DNA from: Thalassomonas sp. RHCl1
GTDB taxonomy: Bacteria; Pseudomonadota; Gammaproteobacteria; Enterobacterales; Alteromonadaceae
DNA: 64,000 nt
Assembly: GCF_947387555.1 (NCBI RefSeq)
Contig: NZ_CANDNZ010000005.1
Span: 310,001-374,000, forward strand
Direction of reading: 5' to 3'
Numbering within the stretch: position 1 is the first letter of the stretch; each line of letters opens with the position of its first letter. The notes beneath the pieces are model-generated. The model made no database searches. It was not told the origin of the DNA and saw nothing but the letters and a program-made list of their open reading frames with translations. Below, in pieces: positions 63,510 through 64,000 of the stretch. A program made the position numbers and the translations under genes.

Positions 63510-64000
63510 ATGAATATTAACGGATTAAATTTATATGCCCCGGCTACCCGCCTTAATACCGGCAATCAATATCAAAAGTTATCCGATGCAAACCAGGCGG
63601 ATAACCATCAGGGCCAAAATACCAGTGTCACTATCTCCCCTGCCGCCATTGCCGCCGCCCAGGGACAAACTCATCAGCAGGATCCGGTGGACAGATATCA
63701 GGCCCTGGCCAGCAACCAGGCCGTCGAGCGCAGCAGACAAGCGATGTCACCGGCCAAGGTCAGCCGTGAAGACTTTATGGAAAAAGCCATTCAGGGCACC
63801 CTGGACCAGCGTACCGGGGTAGACAGGGAGAAACTGGAAGAACTCGAAGAGCAAATGCAGAAGGTTGCCGCAAATAAAAACTTAACCGACGAGCAAAAAG
63901 CCGAGCAACTGGCGGCCTTACAACAGCAAATAGATGAAATAACCGAAGAAGCCGCAAAACAGACCACCAGGCAAGAGCACAGCGCCCGGATAACAAAAGA
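63510..64000 (+). CDS. Helical hydrophilic protein, cut by the window edge
   Basis: 163 codons are visible from ATG at 63510; no stop before the window ends. The N-terminal 60 residues are disordered and Asn/Gln-rich (MNINGLNLYAPATRLNTGNQ). Later residues are charged helices (EKLEELEEQMQKVAANKNLTDEQ, AEQLAALQQQIDEITEEAA), likely coiled coil. No family recognised and no signal peptide. A CTCCATCAGGACAACGCTT leader offers only a weak AGGA ribosome site. Confidence 0.6.
   Translation, partial: MNINGLNLYAPATRLNTGNQYQKLSDANQADNHQGQNTSVTISPAAIAAAQGQTHQQDPVDRYQALASNQAVERSRQAMSPAKVSREDFMEKAIQGTLDQRTGVDREKLEELEEQMQKVAANKNLTDEQKAEQLAALQQQIDEITEEAAKQTTRQEHSARITK

Noticed and set aside
1-64000. tRNA, rRNA or riboswitch genes
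   Set aside because: I found no cloverleaf-like segment, rRNA signature or recognisable riboswitch core in the gaps. A covariance-model scan would be needed to be certain.

Overview
This 64 kb window looks like chromosomal DNA of a marine gammaproteobacterium, probably in or near the Colwelliaceae (Thalassomonas-like). That placement is inference. It rests on moderate GC, the conserved seqA-pgm / ybfF / DUF2788 / ybfE / fldA neighbourhood, a secreted GH18 chitinase, a PEP-CTERM-like protein, a branched-chain 2-oxoacid dehydrogenase operon and a DUF6058 gene. I saw no rRNA, tRNA, CRISPR array or complete insertion sequence.

Layout. 0-9.3 kb: small membrane and secreted proteins, a divergent pair of paralogues around a 48-bp palindrome (2.3-4.0 kb), a PEP-CTERM-like protein, DUF1428, allantoinase PuuE and a lipoprotein with ten RCC1-like repeats. 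9.4-17.8 kb: an accessory island with every gene on the minus strand. Its left part looks like an integron cassette array without an integrase (CALIN): each orphan gene stops next to an imperfect palindrome with attC-type core boxes. Cargo includes a frameshifted TIR-domain protein and an Mrr-type nuclease. It continues with REP-like repeats, an XRE regulator, a protein with three double-glycine motifs, and a Tae4-type T6SS amidase with a candidate membrane immunity protein. 18-24.6 kb: tandem paralogues, a secreted protein, chitinase, a Crp/Fnr regulator, and a YncE-like beta-propeller with a ribbon-helix-helix protein behind a Fur-box-like site. 24.8-37.6 kb: bkd operon, ParDE toxin-antitoxin, TonB-like lipoprotein, a double-glycine-leader peptide, a MauG/CcpA peroxidase, an AraC regulator, AstE, ArsR/SRPBCC genes, DUF6058 and Hsp20.

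37.9-47.9 kb is the most coherent unusual system. One operon encodes an outer-membrane barrel, a membrane-anchored TPR protein and a fusion of transglutaminase-like domain, seven membrane segments and ATP-grasp ligase. Divergent from it is a histidine kinase / hyperacidic exported repeat protein / response regulator operon. Together they suggest regulated peptide-ligation chemistry at the envelope, with a polyanionic sensor or substrate. 48-58.6 kb: a NIT-domain chemoreceptor, a periplasmic binding protein, the seqA/fldA housekeeping block and a ToxR-like TPR regulator. 58.6-60.8 kb: three small cysteine-containing peptide genes, absent from ordinary ORF lists, with a nearly invariant double-glycine leader. 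They are related to the peptide at 30.4 kb and two transcription units share an upstream box. 61-64 kb: an M19 dipeptidase lipoprotein, two small overlapping genes and the start of an uncharacterised helical protein running off the window.
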